A DNA stretch of 64,000 bases from an uncultured Lachnospiraceae bacterium (GTDB lineage: Bacteria > Bacillota > Clostridia > Lachnospirales > Lachnospiraceae), in contig CAJTUZ010000001.1 of the NCBI GenBank assembly GCA_910579735.1, positions 248,001-312,000 of the forward strand, read 5' to 3'. Within the stretch, counting starts at the first letter, position 1; each line of letters begins with the position of its first letter. The notes under the pieces were generated by a model. It was given only the letters and a program-made list of their open reading frames with translations, searched no databases and was not told where the DNA came from. The position numbers were made by a program, and so were the translations under genes. This document shows, piece after piece, positions 1-9,739 of this stretch.

Positions 1-37
1 CCGGAGTGAAATTTAATCCGGATATATATGATATATG

Positions 38-68
38 TTGTAAAATAGCGAGACAGCTATGCTAAAAT
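38..68 (+). promoter_or_regulatory. possible promoter of the chemotaxis operon
   Basis: A TAAAAT -10 box (63-68) is preceded by TGC, an extended -10. The best -35 is TTGTAA (38-43), with a long 19-base spacer. It lies about 30 bases before cheR. The window edge hides whatever is upstream, so the operon may start earlier and this promoter may be secondary. Confidence 0.35.
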
Positions 69-99
69 AAGTGTAAGATCAGTTCGGGGGAATGGAAAA

Positions 100-921
100 A
101 TGATGCTTACGGATGATGAGCTGAAAAGAATTTCTGTCTTTATGAAACAGCGCTATGGCATAGAACTGGGACAGAAAAAAGTGATCGTAAACGGAAGATT
201 ACAAAATTATGTCAAGAAAAACGGTTTTAACAACTATCACGAATTCATGGATGCGGTGGAACGTGATAAGACAGGGGTACAGGAAAAGATTTTAGTCAAT
301 TTCCTCACAACGAATCATACATATTTTATGAGGGAATTCGAACATTTTGATTATATGAGGAATGTGGTACTGCCCTGGCTGCGTACCAAGGAGGCGAAAA
401 CGAAGGATCTGCGCATCTGGTGCGGCGCGGCGTCCACAGGAGAAGAACCTTATATGATCGCCATGGTCTTGTCCGATTTCTTTGGTCTGGAGAGAGATCA
501 ATGGGATAAGAAGATACTGGCGACGGATATTTCCACCAAAGTTTTACAACAGGCCATGCTGGGCATCTACAGCGGGGAGCAGCTTAAGAATCTCCCGGAA
601 CAGTGGAAAAGACATTTCTTCCATTCGGTTGCGGGCGGCAGTCAGTATCAGGTGACGGATGAACTGAAAAGGGAAGTCATTTTCAGACAGTTCAATCTGA
701 TGGATCCGCTTCCATTTAAAAAGAAACTTCATGTTGTATTTTTGCGCAACGTGATGATATATTTCGATGATAATACAAAACGGGATCTGGTTCAGCGTAT
801 CTATGATCTAATGGAACCGGGAGGTTACTTTTTCATCGGAACGACGGAAACGATTGACAGAAACAGTACGCCTTTCCAGATCATTCAGCCGTCGATATTC
901 AGAAAGAAGGAGGGAATGTAA
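100..921 (+). CDS. cheR: CheR, chemotaxis receptor methyltransferase
   Basis: Transfers methyl groups from S-adenosylmethionine to glutamates of chemoreceptors, setting adaptation together with CheB. The 273-residue length is normal for the family. A helical N-terminal CheR_N region (about residues 1-75) is followed by the methyltransferase fold. The SAM-binding motif WCGAASTGEEPY is near residues 107-118, and FLRNVMIYF follows in the C-terminal half. Two adjacent ATG codons (100 and 103) could start it, after a G-rich site at about 85-90. It is the first complete gene of the chemotaxis operon, and cheB follows after 4 bases. Family assignment is secure. The receptor it modifies is probably the one encoded at 5175, but that is inference. 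Confidence 0.95.
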   Translation: MMLTDDELKRISVFMKQRYGIELGQKKVIVNGRLQNYVKKNGFNNYHEFMDAVERDKTGVQEKILVNFLTTNHTYFMREFEHFDYMRNVVLPWLRTKEAKTKDLRIWCGAASTGEEPYMIAMVLSDFFGLERDQWDKKILATDISTKVLQQAMLGIYSGEQLKNLPEQWKRHFFHSVAGGSQYQVTDELKREVIFRQFNLMDPLPFKKKLHVVFLRNVMIYFDDNTKRDLVQRIYDLMEPGGYFFIGTTETIDRNSTPFQIIQPSIFRKKEGM

Positions 922-925
922 CGTT

Positions 926-1960
926 ATGCAGCCGATTAAAGTATTGATCGTAGAAGATTCAATTGTGTTTAGAGAACTGCTTGTACAGAACCTGAGCAGA
1001 GATCCTGCGATAAAGATCGTGGCAACTGCAAAAGATCCATTTGAAGCAAGAGATCTTATTCTGGCGCATAAACCGGACGTCATGACTTTGGATGTAGAGC
1101 TTCCAAGGATGAACGGAATCGATTTCCTGCGGAAACTGATACCGCAGTATCCTCTGCCCGTAGTTGTTATCAGCGCGCTCAGCGACAAAGTATTCGATGC
1201 AATGAATGCCGGAGCGGTTGATTTTGTAGCGAAACCGGCCGTATCAAACAGACAGCAGTTAGAGGATTTCATCAAGAACGAACTTTTGGTAAAGATTAAA
1301 ATCGCCTCTACGGCAAGGATCAGTAATATCAAGAAGACTGTGTTGATGCAGCAGGAACAGCAGCAGAGTCTTTCTGTTAAGAGGAACAATCTGATTGTGG
1401 CGATCGGCGCGTCTACCGGCGGAACAGAAGCGATCTTTTCCGTTGTGAAGGATTACGGAACGGACATTCCGGGTATTGTCTGCGTACAGCATATGCCGCC
1501 GAAATTTACGGAAATGTATGCGAAGAGACTGAACGACCAGTGCCGCATCTCGGTAAAAGAGGCGGAGCACGGCGACAGAGTATTGCCGGGGCACATGCTG
1601 ATCGCACCCGGCGGAGACAGGCATATGCGCCTGATCAAGGTGAACGGAGCCTATCAGGTGGAAGTGAAAGAAGGACCGAGAGTGAACGGCCACTGTCCAT
1701 CGGTAGAAGTTTTGTTTGAATCTGTAGCCAAAGCAGCCGGAGCCGATGCCGTAGGCATTATTTTGACAGGTATGGGAGGCGACGGTGGAAAAGGACTGTT
1801 ATCCATGCGTAAAGCGGGAGCCAGAACGATCGGACAGGACGAATCCACTTGTGTAGTTTATGGAATGCCCAAAGTTGCATATGATTTGGGAGCGGTAGAA
1901 TTCCAGGAAAAACTGGGTGATATCGCCGGACGGACATACGCATTGTTAAATAAAATGTAA
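926..1960 (+). CDS. cheB: CheB, receptor methylesterase/deamidase response regulator
   Basis: Removes receptor methyl groups when phosphorylated by CheA. The N-terminal receiver carries the phospho-acceptor D56 (TLDVELP) and K103. The C-terminal esterase has its triad on S163 (GASTGG), H189 (QHMPP) and D286 (GMGGDGG). I place the start at 926, giving 344 residues, because MQPIKVLIVEDS is a normal receiver start. A good GAAGGAGGG site lies at 906-914, inside the end of cheR. The longer upstream reading would overlap cheR by more than 60 bases and adds residues with no family counterpart. All catalytic residues are present, so it should be active. Confidence 0.95.
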   Translation: MQPIKVLIVEDSIVFRELLVQNLSRDPAIKIVATAKDPFEARDLILAHKPDVMTLDVELPRMNGIDFLRKLIPQYPLPVVVISALSDKVFDAMNAGAVDFVAKPAVSNRQQLEDFIKNELLVKIKIASTARISNIKKTVLMQQEQQQSLSVKRNNLIVAIGASTGGTEAIFSVVKDYGTDIPGIVCVQHMPPKFTEMYAKRLNDQCRISVKEAEHGDRVLPGHMLIAPGGDRHMRLIKVNGAYQVEVKEGPRVNGHCPSVEVLFESVAKAAGADAVGIILTGMGGDGGKGLLSMRKAGARTIGQDESTCVVYGMPKVAYDLGAVEFQEKLGDIAGRTYALLNKM

Positions 1961-1972
1961 AGGAGAAAGGAT

Positions 1973-2365
1973 ATGAAGATTCTATTAGCCGAGGATGATT
2001 TTGTCACAAGGAAATTTATGGTTAATTTCCTGTCAAAGTATGGTGAATGTGACGTTACCGTTGACGGAATGGAAGCGGTCGATGCGTTCATGATGGCTTT
2101 GGAGGACGGAGAACCCTATGATTTGATATGTCTTGATATCATGATGCCTGTCATGGATGGATATCAGTCTCTTGTGGGTATCCGTAATCTTGAAAAGGAA
2201 AGAAACATTCCCGAGGATAAGGCAGTCAAGGTCATTATGACGACTGCGTTAAATGACGAGGCAAATGTCAAAATGGCATTTGAATTGGGATGTACCATAT
2301 ATTCCGGTAAACCTATTGACCAGGATAAATTTGAACAGGCGCTTAAAAAACTTGGATTGGTCTGA
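1973..2365 (+). CDS. CheY-like single-domain response regulator
   Basis: A stand-alone 130-residue receiver. It has the acidic pair EDD (residues 7-9), phospho-acceptor D55 in CLDIMMPVMDG, a conserved Thr in MTTA and K113 in SGKPID. AAGGAGAAAGG precedes the ATG, 12 bases after cheB. Its position between cheB and cheA makes it the likely CheA output. It carries an LDIMMPVMDG-type motif shared with many non-flagellar receivers, so it might instead act as a phosphate sink or serve the phosphorelay encoded at 6770-9739. I leave the symbol blank because motor binding cannot be judged from sequence by eye. Confidence 0.85.
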   Translation: MKILLAEDDFVTRKFMVNFLSKYGECDVTVDGMEAVDAFMMALEDGEPYDLICLDIMMPVMDGYQSLVGIRNLEKERNIPEDKAVKVIMTTALNDEANVKMAFELGCTIYSGKPIDQDKFEQALKKLGLV

Positions 2366-2405
2366 CAAAAGAACTTAATGAGAATATGCAGGAAAGGAGA
2401 AGGAT

Positions 2406-4592
2406 ATGGCAGAAGAATTTAGTACAGACGGCATGCTTGATATGTACCTGTTTGAGAATGGACAGTTATTAGAGCAGCTGCAGGAAATGGTTCTCGACCA
2501 GAAAGATGCGGACTGCTTTGATGAAGACAGCATCAATGAAATATTCAGAACCATGCATACCATTAAAGGATCCTCCGGTATCATGATGTTCGATGAAATA
2601 ACGGCAGTAGCGCATAAGCTTGAAGATATTTTTTATTACTTGAGAGAATCTCATCCCGATAATGTGCCACATCTGGAGTTAGTGGATCATGTTTTGGAGG
2701 TAGAGGACTTTATCTCGAATGAAATGGAGAAAATCCGCAACGGCGATCCGGTAGATGGTGAATCCGGTGAGATCGTTGCAACACTTGACGAATTCCTTAA
2801 TAAGATTAAGGGAGGCGGCGGAAGCAGCAAAGGCGGTAAGAAGAAAGGGGAGGCGATCCCCGAAAACAAACATGAGGAGCCGAAGCAGTTCTATATTGCT
2901 CCCGTGGCTACGAGTGCGAGCCGCTTTTACAAAATCTACGTTTCCTTTTTCCCGGAAACGGAAATGGCAAACGTACATGCATATAAAGTGGTATACGCAT
3001 TGAAGGAGATTGCGGAAGATCTGCTTTACTCTCCGGAAGATATCATTTCGGATCCGGATACCGCAGAGACGATCATTAAAGATGGATTTAAGATACTGCT
3101 GCAGGCTCAATGCACGGAAGAAGATATCCGTAAGGTCGTCGGTGTCGGATATGATATTGATAAAGTAGATATTATCGAATGCAAAGCAAATGAATTTTTG
3201 CAGGGATTTGATTTCGGCGAGCATGACGATATACCGGTTATGCCGACGATCGATCTGGATTCCAGTGTAGAGGAAATCGATGCACGTTCGAAAACAGCTG
3301 ATGGAGATGTACCGAAGGAAGAAAAGAAACCTGAGAAACCGGCGATCGCACCCGGCGATTTCGTTATCAAATCCAAGGAACCCGGCAAGCAGAAGAAACT
3401 GGCAAAAGATAAGCCAAAGACTGAAAAGGCATCTTTTATCAGCGTCAATGTAAGCAAGATGGATCAGCTGATGGAACTTATCGGAGAACTTGTTATTTCA
3501 GAGTCGGTCGTATTACAGAACTCAGACTTGAAAGTACCCGGTTTGAATCTGGATAACTTTAATAAGGCGGCAGCGCAGTTATCCAAAATCTCGACGGATC
3601 TGCAGAACGTTATTATGTCGATGCGAATGGTGCCTCTGGCAAATACCTTCCAGAAGATGAACCGTATTGTTTTCGACGTATCCAGAAAACTTGGAAAAGA
3701 TATTGAGTTCGTCATGGTCGGTGAACAGACGGAAGTGGATAAGAATATTATTGAACATATTTCGGACCCGTTGATGCACATTGTCAGAAACTCCGTAGAC
3801 CATGGTATCGAATCCAAAGAAGAACGTCGTGACAGCGGTAAGCCGGAGAAAGGCAAAGTGATACTTTCAGCGAAAACAGAGGCCGGCAAGGTATGGATCA
3901 GCGTAGAAGATGACGGAGCAGGTCTTGACAGAGACAAAATTCTTGCCAAAGCAAGAAGACAGGGTATCCTGGACGACACGAAACCGGACAGCGCTTATTC
4001 AGATAAGGAAGTATACCAGTTTATTACACTGCCCGGCTTCTCGACAAACGAAGTCGTTACGGAATATTCGGGACGTGGCGTCGGCATGGATGTCGTAGTC
4101 CAGAACATTCAGGCAATCGGCGGCGCGCTTGAGATTGAAAGCAAGAAAGGCTTCGGCAGTATCATGAGCCTGAAGATACCGCTTACACTGGCGATTATAG
4201 ATGGTATCGTTATGGAAATAGGACATTCTTCTTTCGTTATGGAAACAGGCGCGATCAAAGAATTTGTCCGCGTGAAAGAAGATATGATGATCCATGAGCC
4301 GAACGGCGACGAATACATCATGATCCGCGGGGAGTGTTTCCCGGTACTCAGACTTGGCCAGTGGTATGGATTAGAGGAGTACAAAGAATCTGTAGAAGAA
4401 GGCGTTATGTTGATCCTGGAGGTAGAAGATAAGAAAGTATGTCTTCTTGTTGATAAGCTGATCGGAGAGCAGGAGATCGTTGTAAAACCGATTCCGTCTT
4501 ACATTAAGAAGGTAAAAGGTTTGTCCGGCTGTACACAGCTTGGCGACGGAAGTATTGCCCTGATCTTGGATGCTCCGGGATTGATTGAATAA
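2406..4592 (+). CDS. cheA: CheA, chemotaxis sensor histidine kinase
   Basis: Central kinase of the array; it autophosphorylates and passes phosphate to CheY and CheB. Domains in order: P1 Hpt with H51 in MHTIKGSSG; a lysine/glycine-rich linker around residues 137-155; a P2-like docking region; a second charged linker (about 290-345); the P3 dimerisation helices (FISVNVSKMDQLMELIGELV); P4 ATPase with the N box HIVRNSVDHG, VEDDGAG and GRGVGMDVV; and a P5 CheW-like domain at the C-terminus. At 728 residues it has full family length and all key motifs. AAAGGAGAAGG precedes the ATG. Confidence 0.95.
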   Translation: MAEEFSTDGMLDMYLFENGQLLEQLQEMVLDQKDADCFDEDSINEIFRTMHTIKGSSGIMMFDEITAVAHKLEDIFYYLRESHPDNVPHLELVDHVLEVEDFISNEMEKIRNGDPVDGESGEIVATLDEFLNKIKGGGGSSKGGKKKGEAIPENKHEEPKQFYIAPVATSASRFYKIYVSFFPETEMANVHAYKVVYALKEIAEDLLYSPEDIISDPDTAETIIKDGFKILLQAQCTEEDIRKVVGVGYDIDKVDIIECKANEFLQGFDFGEHDDIPVMPTIDLDSSVEEIDARSKTADGDVPKEEKKPEKPAIAPGDFVIKSKEPGKQKKLAKDKPKTEKASFISVNVSKMDQLMELIGELVISESVVLQNSDLKVPGLNLDNFNKAAAQLSKISTDLQNVIMSMRMVPLANTFQKMNRIVFDVSRKLGKDIEFVMVGEQTEVDKNIIEHISDPLMHIVRNSVDHGIESKEERRDSGKPEKGKVILSAKTEAGKVWISVEDDGAGLDRDKILAKARRQGILDDTKPDSAYSDKEVYQFITLPGFSTNEVVTEYSGRGVGMDVVVQNIQAIGGALEIESKKGFGSIMSLKIPLTLAIIDGIVMEIGHSSFVMETGAIKEFVRVKEDMMIHEPNGDEYIMIRGECFPVLRLGQWYGLEEYKESVEEGVMLILEVEDKKVCLLVDKLIGEQEIVVKPIPSYIKKVKGLSGCTQLGDGSIALILDAPGLIE

Positions 4593-4619
4593 AATGAACA
4601 GAAAGGAACGGTATATCGC

Positions 4620-5162
4620 ATGGAAGAAAGAAGTGAATTAAAGAGACAGGTTGATGCTGGCAGTGCTTCCAACGAAAGTGATACACAGAAAGGAAAGTAC
4701 ATGACCTTTAAGTCCGGTAACGAATTTTTCGGACTGGAGATCCAATATGTTAATGAGATCATTCAGCTTCAGGCTATCACAGCAATTCCTGAAACGGAAG
4801 ATTATATTAAAGGTCTTATTAACTTACGTGGTAAAGTTATTCCTGTTGTTGACGTCAGACTGCGTTTCAAACAGGAGCCGTTTGAATACAATGACAGAAC
4901 CTGTATTATCGTTATAAACATAAAGTCCATGATGGTCGGACTGATTGTTGAAAAGATCGCGGAGGTTGTGGAGATTAAAGAAGATAATATTCTGCCGCCG
5001 CCGAATGTCGGACGTTCTGACAGAATACAGAACAAATATGTTTATGGCATCGGTAAAGTCGGAGATACGGTCAAGCTTCTGTTAGATCCTGATAAACTGT
5101 TGAATGATGAAGATCTATCGGTTGTTGAACAGGCAAATGAAATGAATATTGATGAAGAATGA
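4620..5162 (+). CDS. cheW: CheW, chemotaxis coupling protein
   Basis: Links CheA to receptors. The CheW fold starts at about residue 26 (KYMTFKSGNEFFGLEI) and continues through RGKVIPVVDVRLRF and VEKIAEVVEI. The start at 4620 gives 180 residues with a hydrophilic 25-residue leader. A second ATG at 4701 has a closer AAAGGA site, but would begin right at the first strand of the domain, so I prefer 4620. It is followed 12 bases later by the receptor gene. Family assignment is secure; only the start is uncertain. Confidence 0.92.
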   Translation: MEERSELKRQVDAGSASNESDTQKGKYMTFKSGNEFFGLEIQYVNEIIQLQAITAIPETEDYIKGLINLRGKVIPVVDVRLRFKQEPFEYNDRTCIIVINIKSMMVGLIVEKIAEVVEIKEDNILPPPNVGRSDRIQNKYVYGIGKVGDTVKLLLDPDKLLNDEDLSVVEQANEMNIDEE

Positions 5163-5174
5163 GAGGTATAAAAT

Positions 5175-6647
5175 ATGAAAAACATGAAGATAAAAACGAA
5201 ATTGATATTGGGATTTGCCATTCCCGTTCTGCTTACGATGATTACTGTATTATTGTCGATCTGGATCACCAAGGACTGTGTAAAGACACTTGCGCAGATG
5301 AATGAAGAGAGCGCGGTAGAACTGAACGAGCATTTTCATGAAAATCTGAACGATGAACAGAGCGCGGAACTGATGCAGATTGTAAACGAAGGAAAAGATC
5401 ACAGAATTGAGCGTATGGAAAGCCTTATGGGTATTGCCAATCTGATCAGCGCCGGACTTTTGGCAGTTGCGGTTATTCTGACACTGATTATTTCAACGGC
5501 TCTGATCAAAGTGATCATGCGTTCTATCAGAGATCTGTCCAGTGCGGCGCAGGAGATCGCTATGGGACGGGTTAATGATATCCAGCTCCAGAAGTATAAC
5601 AATGATGAGTTCGGCGAATTGATCGATGAATATATTCAGGTAATTGACAATATCAAATATCAGGCGAATATTGCCGAAGAAGTAGCAGCCGGCAACTTAA
5701 CGATAAGCGTAAAACCGGCGTCTGCTGACGATATGTTAGGTAATTCCTTAAAGAAACTGGTAGAAGATAACCTGAATGCTATGAGCAATATCTCTGAGGC
5801 AGGTTCCCAGGTAACGATCAGCTCTTCTCAGGTAGCAAGCGCAAGCCAGGCACTGGCACAGGGTTCTACCGAGCAGGCAAGTGCGATTCAGCAGATCACG
5901 GCTTCCATCGATGAGATCGCAGAGAAGACGAAACAGAATGCAGAACAGGCTAATGAAGCAGCATCTCTGGTAGCGAAAGCAATTGAAGACGTTCAGCTTG
6001 GTAACAGACAGATGCAGGATACCATGAGCGCTATGCAGGATATCAACAAAGCATCCGAGAATATTTCCAAGATCATCAAAACGATCGACGATATCGCATT
6101 CCAGACGAATATCCTTGCACTGAATGCGGCTGTTGAAGCTGCAAGAGCAGGAGAAGCAGGTAAAGGTTTCGCAGTAGTAGCGGAAGAAGTAAGAAGCCTT
6201 GCGGCAAAGAGTGCTGCTGCATCGGCAGAAACTGCTGATCTGATTGAAGATTCCATTGAGAAGGTTAATTCCGGTTCCAGCATTGTAGACAGCACATCCA
6301 AGGCAATGGAAGAAATTACCAAGGTTGTACAGGACAGCGAAATGATCATTAACGGTATCGCAGAATCCTCCAATTATCAGGCAACTGCGGTTGCGCAGAT
6401 CGAGCAGGCGATCACACAGGTATCACAGGTTGTACAGACCAACTCCGCTACAAGCGAGCAGTGTGCGGCAGCCAGCGAAGAACTTTCCAATCAGGCATCC
6501 AGAATGAGAGAGATGCTCTCTATCTACAATCTGGGTTCCGGAAGCGCCTCTTCTTACAGAGGCGGCAGCAGCAGTTCCTATTCAGCGCCTTCGGCGGCTG
6601 CAAACGAGCAGGTTATCTCTCTTGGAGATGATTTCGGAAAATATTGA
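5175..6647 (+). CDS. methyl-accepting chemotaxis protein with minimal outer domain
   Basis: A 490-residue receptor. TM1 (about residues 11-31) and TM2 (about 90-112) enclose only some 55-60 residues, too small for a usual Cache or four-helix sensor. A HAMP linker follows (about 112-165). A long signalling coiled coil comes next, whose hairpin tip carries [19 protein letters not shown], the CheA/CheW-binding tip. The C-terminus is Ser/Tyr/Gly-rich ([12 protein letters not shown]) and ends in FGKY, with no clear CheR-tethering pentapeptide. With no room for a ligand pocket outside, it may sense through the membrane or by a partner protein; this is inference. GAGAGGT precedes the ATG. Confidence 0.93.
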   Translation: MKNMKIKTKLILGFAIPVLLTMITVLLSIWITKDCVKTLAQMNEESAVELNEHFHENLNDEQSAELMQIVNEGKDHRIERMESLMGIANLISAGLLAVAVILTLIISTALIKVIMRSIRDLSSAAQEIAMGRVNDIQLQKYNNDEFGELIDEYIQVIDNIKYQANIAEEVAAGNLTISVKPASADDMLGNSLKKLVEDNLNAMSNISEAGSQVTISSSQVASASQALAQGSTEQASAIQQITASIDEIAEKTKQNAEQANEAASLVAKAIEDVQLGNRQMQDTMSAMQDINKASENISKIIKTIDDIAFQTNILALNAAVEAARAGEAGKGFAVVAEEVRSLAAKSAAASAETADLIEDSIEKVNSGSSIVDSTSKAMEEITKVVQDSEMIINGIAESSNYQATAVAQIEQAITQVSQVVQTNSATSEQCAAASEELSNQASRMREMLSIYNLGSGSASSYRGGSSSSYSAPSAAANEQVISLGDDFGKY

Positions 6648-6682
6648 TCTAAAGTGTTTGACAATTAAAAATTGTTTGATTC

Positions 6683-6710
6683 CGGCACAGGAACGGAAGT
6701 TTCTGTGCCG
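6683..6710 (+). terminator. hairpin between the receptor gene and hpt
   Basis: CGGCACAG (6683-6690) pairs with CTGTGCCG (6703-6710). There is no T-run after it, so it is not a classic intrinsic terminator. It could be a processing or stability hairpin separating the high-demand che transcript from the phosphorelay genes. Confidence 0.4.
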
Positions 6711-6769
6711 AATTCATAAATAGAGGTAATACCATTTGCACAATTGTATGAGAAAGGAGCGTGCAGAGA

Positions 6770-7123
6770 ATGAGTTTATTTGAGGATTTAAAGGCACTTG
6801 ATGTAGATGTTGACGGCGGATTAAAACGTATTAATGGAAATGAAAAATTGTATACAAAATTACTTGGTTCTTTTGTAAAATCCATCAACACATATCATGT
6901 AGAAACGGATTTTGATGGAAACGATTATGAGGATGTCATAGAAAAGACGCACGCGATCAAAGGCGTTTCAGGAAATCTCTCGATTACGCCGGTATATGAG
7001 TCTTATACAAAGATTGTCGATCTGCTGCGTACTGGCAAGCCGGAGGAAGCAAGGGCGATCTTGGAACAGATTTTGCCTGTACAGGCACAGATTGTAGAAT
7101 GTATTGAGAAATATATGGAATAA
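6770..7123 (+). CDS. stand-alone Hpt phosphotransfer protein
   Basis: A 117-residue histidine phosphotransfer protein. The phospho-accepting H61 lies in EKTHAIKGVSGNL, the core Hpt motif, within an all-helical pattern. The start is set at the ATG at 6770 because AAAGGAG (6753-6759) sits at correct spacing. The in-frame GTG at 6761 would touch that site. It lies just upstream of a hybrid kinase with two receivers and no Hpt of its own, which is the arrangement of a split phosphorelay. It probably shuttles phosphate from that kinase to a regulator outside this region, or to the CheY-like protein at 1973; the target is inferred. Confidence 0.85.
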   Translation: MSLFEDLKALDVDVDGGLKRINGNEKLYTKLLGSFVKSINTYHVETDFDGNDYEDVIEKTHAIKGVSGNLSITPVYESYTKIVDLLRTGKPEEARAILEQILPVQAQIVECIEKYME

Positions 7124-7156
7124 AGCTTAAATTCCCGGATAGGGGGGGTGTAAAGG

Positions 7157-9739
7157 GTGGATAAAAAGACAATTAATTTTTTCAGAGCCAGTATAGCGAG
7201 TGTTGTGATCATCAGTATTCTGGTGTTTGCAGGACTGACGATCTTTATGTCCAGGAAAACGGAAGCGTCTATTGAAGAGATCAGCTATACCTATATGGAT
7301 GAAATTTGTCTGCAGATTCAACAGAAATTTCAATCGATTATTGATCTGCGTTTAAAGCAGGTTGAAGGATTGATCGAAAGGACACCGCCGACTGATGCGC
7401 TTTACGATGAGGAACTGCTCGAAGAGTTACGGTTCAGCGCGGAGATCCGGGGATTTTCTTATTTGGCATTTTATGCAGGGGAAGACTGTGAGAACGATAC
7501 GGAAGTTATTTTAGGGGATAAAAAAGATATCTGCATTGACGATCATATTATGGAATTACTGGAAAAAGAAGGACATGCCATTGTTTCGGAACCCTATACG
7601 GACGACGAGAAATTCATTCTGTTAGGTGTAAAGGCAGCCTATCCGATGAAAGATGGCGGTGAAAGCATTGCGCTTGTTGCCGGTTTTCCTTCCGGCTATT
7701 TGAACGATGCGCTTTTTCTTAACGATAAAGATGCCAGAGCTTCTTATCATATTATTGATAGGAACGGCAAATTTGTTATCCGCAACATGGACGTTTATAA
7801 AGAGAATTATTTTGACCGTGTTGCGGAAAGTTATGAAACTTATAATGGAAAAACATCAGAAGATTATATCGTGGAACTAAAAGAGGCAATTGCATCCGAG
7901 GAAGTGTATACGGAACATATCATGATTGATGGAGAAGAGAGCATTATGTACTGTACACCGCTGCCGGGAAATGTGGAATGGTATCTGATCTGTGCGATGC
8001 AGAACAGTTTCCTGACCAAAACGATCACGGATCTGGCGGCGCTTCGTGTGTGGGTCACTTTTTTCTCGATCGCGATCATCTTCGTTGCGCTGGCGACTAT
8101 TTTTGTACTGTATTACCGGCTGACAAGACGTCAGATCGCGGATCTGGCTTTGGCAAGAAAGGAAGCGATCCGTGCCAATATGGCCAAAAGTGATTTCCTG
8201 GCCAGTATGAGTCACGATATCCGTACACCGATGAATGCAATCATCGGTATGACAGGGATCGCACAGAAAAATGTCGGAGACGAGAAAAGAGTGGATGAAT
8301 GTTTAAGGAAAATAAGCCTTTCCAGCAAGCATTTGCTCGGCCTGATCAACGACGTACTGGATATGTCGAAGATTGACAGCGGCAAAATGGTATTGTCTTC
8401 GGTTCCGATGTCGCTTCGCGAACTTATGGATGATATTGTCAATATCATCCAGCCGCAGGTGCGCGAAAAAGGACTGATCTTTGATGTTTTTATCAGAGAT
8501 ATTATTTCGGAAGATGTGATCTGCGACAGTGTGCGGCTGAATCAGGTACTGCTCAATCTCCTGTCTAATGCGGTGAAATTCACACCGTCCCATGGAAATG
8601 TGCATGTGCATATGTATCAGGAGCAGATAGAGACGGATAATGATTTTATCAGGACGCATTTTCTCGTATCAGATACGGGAATCGGTATGTCTCCGGAATT
8701 TCAGGCGAAGATATGGGATACTTTTGCCAGAGAGGAAAACGAGCAGGTTCGTTACATTGTCGGAAGCGGTCTCGGTACGTCCATAGCCAAAAAGATCGTG
8801 GATCTTATGGGCGGAACGATCGACCTGCAAAGTGAACAGGGAAAGGGAAGTACATTTCATGTTACCCTGACGCTGCAAAGGGCAGATGTCAGCGAAACGG
8901 ATATGAAGCTGCCCGACTGGAATATACTGGTGGTGGATGATAGTAAAGCGTTGTGCGAAAGCGCCGTTGCCAATCTGAAAGAACTCGGCACTCATGCGGA
9001 ATGGGCGCTTGATGGCATGACCGCAGTCAATATGATCGAGGAGCGTCATACGAAAAATGACGACTACCGTTTCGTATTGATCGACTGGAAAATGCCCGGT
9101 ATGGATGGGGTGGAGACCGTTCGCGAGATCAGAAAGCGTGTGGATATCGATATTCCTATTTTCCTGATTTCCGCTTATGACTGGAGCGAGGTGGAGAGCC
9201 ATGTGGAGAAGTCCATGATAGAAGGTTTTATCTCCAAACCGCTTTTTAAATCCACATTGTATCATCGCCTGAAACAATATATGGATAATTTTGATAAAGA
9301 TATGGAACAGGAAGGGGCATCAGAGATTGACCTTACCGGTAAACATATTCTGCTTGCGGAAGACATAGATTTGAACTGGGAAGTCGCAAGCGAGATCCTT
9401 TCCGTAACTGGCGCTGAGCTGACCAGAGCGGTCAACGGAGAGGAATGTCTTGCATTATTTGACAATTCCGCTCCGGGGTATTATGATGCTATATTGATGG
9501 ACATTCGTATGCCGATCATGGATGGTTACGATGCTACCAGAGCAATCCGGGCATTGGAGAGGCCTGACAGCGGTTTGCCGATTATCGCGATGACGGCGGA
9601 TGCTTTTTCCGATGATGCTCAGCGCTGCTTAGCATGCGGTATGGTGGCGCATATAGCCAAGCCGATCGATGTGAAAGAGTGTATGCGTGTCCTGCAGCAG
9701 TTTTTGGGTAATCACACTGAAAAAGGAGAGAACGAATGA
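7157..9739 (+). CDS. hybrid sensor histidine kinase, Cache sensor and two receivers
   Basis: An 860-residue membrane kinase starting at GTG after AGGGGGGTG. TM1 (about residues 10-32) and TM2 (about 297-320) enclose some 265 extracellular residues with the spacing and pattern of a double-Cache domain. There is little or no HAMP. HisKA has H353 in SHDIRTPMN. HATPase_c contains NLLSNAVKF, SDTGIGM and GSGLGTSIA. Receiver 1 has D643 in LIDWKMPGMDG and receiver 2 has D782 in LMDIRMPIMDG, each with its lysine (ISKP, IAKP). The last 4 bases overlap the next lipoprotein gene (ATGA), implying translational coupling. The ligand is unknown; the two lipoproteins downstream are candidates for helping present it. 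Confidence 0.9.
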   Translation: MDKKTINFFRASIASVVIISILVFAGLTIFMSRKTEASIEEISYTYMDEICLQIQQKFQSIIDLRLKQVEGLIERTPPTDALYDEELLEELRFSAEIRGFSYLAFYAGEDCENDTEVILGDKKDICIDDHIMELLEKEGHAIVSEPYTDDEKFILLGVKAAYPMKDGGESIALVAGFPSGYLNDALFLNDKDARASYHIIDRNGKFVIRNMDVYKENYFDRVAESYETYNGKTSEDYIVELKEAIASEEVYTEHIMIDGEESIMYCTPLPGNVEWYLICAMQNSFLTKTITDLAALRVWVTFFSIAIIFVALATIFVLYYRLTRRQIADLALARKEAIRANMAKSDFLASMSHDIRTPMNAIIGMTGIAQKNVGDEKRVDECLRKISLSSKHLLGLINDVLDMSKIDSGKMVLSSVPMSLRELMDDIVNIIQPQVREKGLIFDVFIRDIISEDVICDSVRLNQVLLNLLSNAVKFTPSHGNVHVHMYQEQIETDNDFIRTHFLVSDTGIGMSPEFQAKIWDTFAREENEQVRYIVGSGLGTSIAKKIVDLMGGTIDLQSEQGKGSTFHVTLTLQRADVSETDMKLPDWNILVVDDSKALCESAVANLKELGTHAEWALDGMTAVNMIEERHTKNDDYRFVLIDWKMPGMDGVETVREIRKRVDIDIPIFLISAYDWSEVESHVEKSMIEGFISKPLFKSTLYHRLKQYMDNFDKDMEQEGASEIDLTGKHILLAEDIDLNWEVASEILSVTGAELTRAVNGEECLALFDNSAPGYYDAILMDIRMPIMDGYDATRAIRALERPDSGLPIIAMTADAFSDDAQRCLACGMVAHIAKPIDVKECMRVLQQFLGNHTEKGENE

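Noticed and set aside
808..1389. 193-codon minus-strand frame opposite cheR/cheB
   Set aside because: It lies antisense to two conserved genes, has no ribosome site and its composition mirrors the codon pattern of the plus-strand genes.
2679..3224. 181-codon minus-strand frame opposite cheA
   Set aside because: Antisense to a full-length CheA with intact motifs; no start signal and no recognisable domain.
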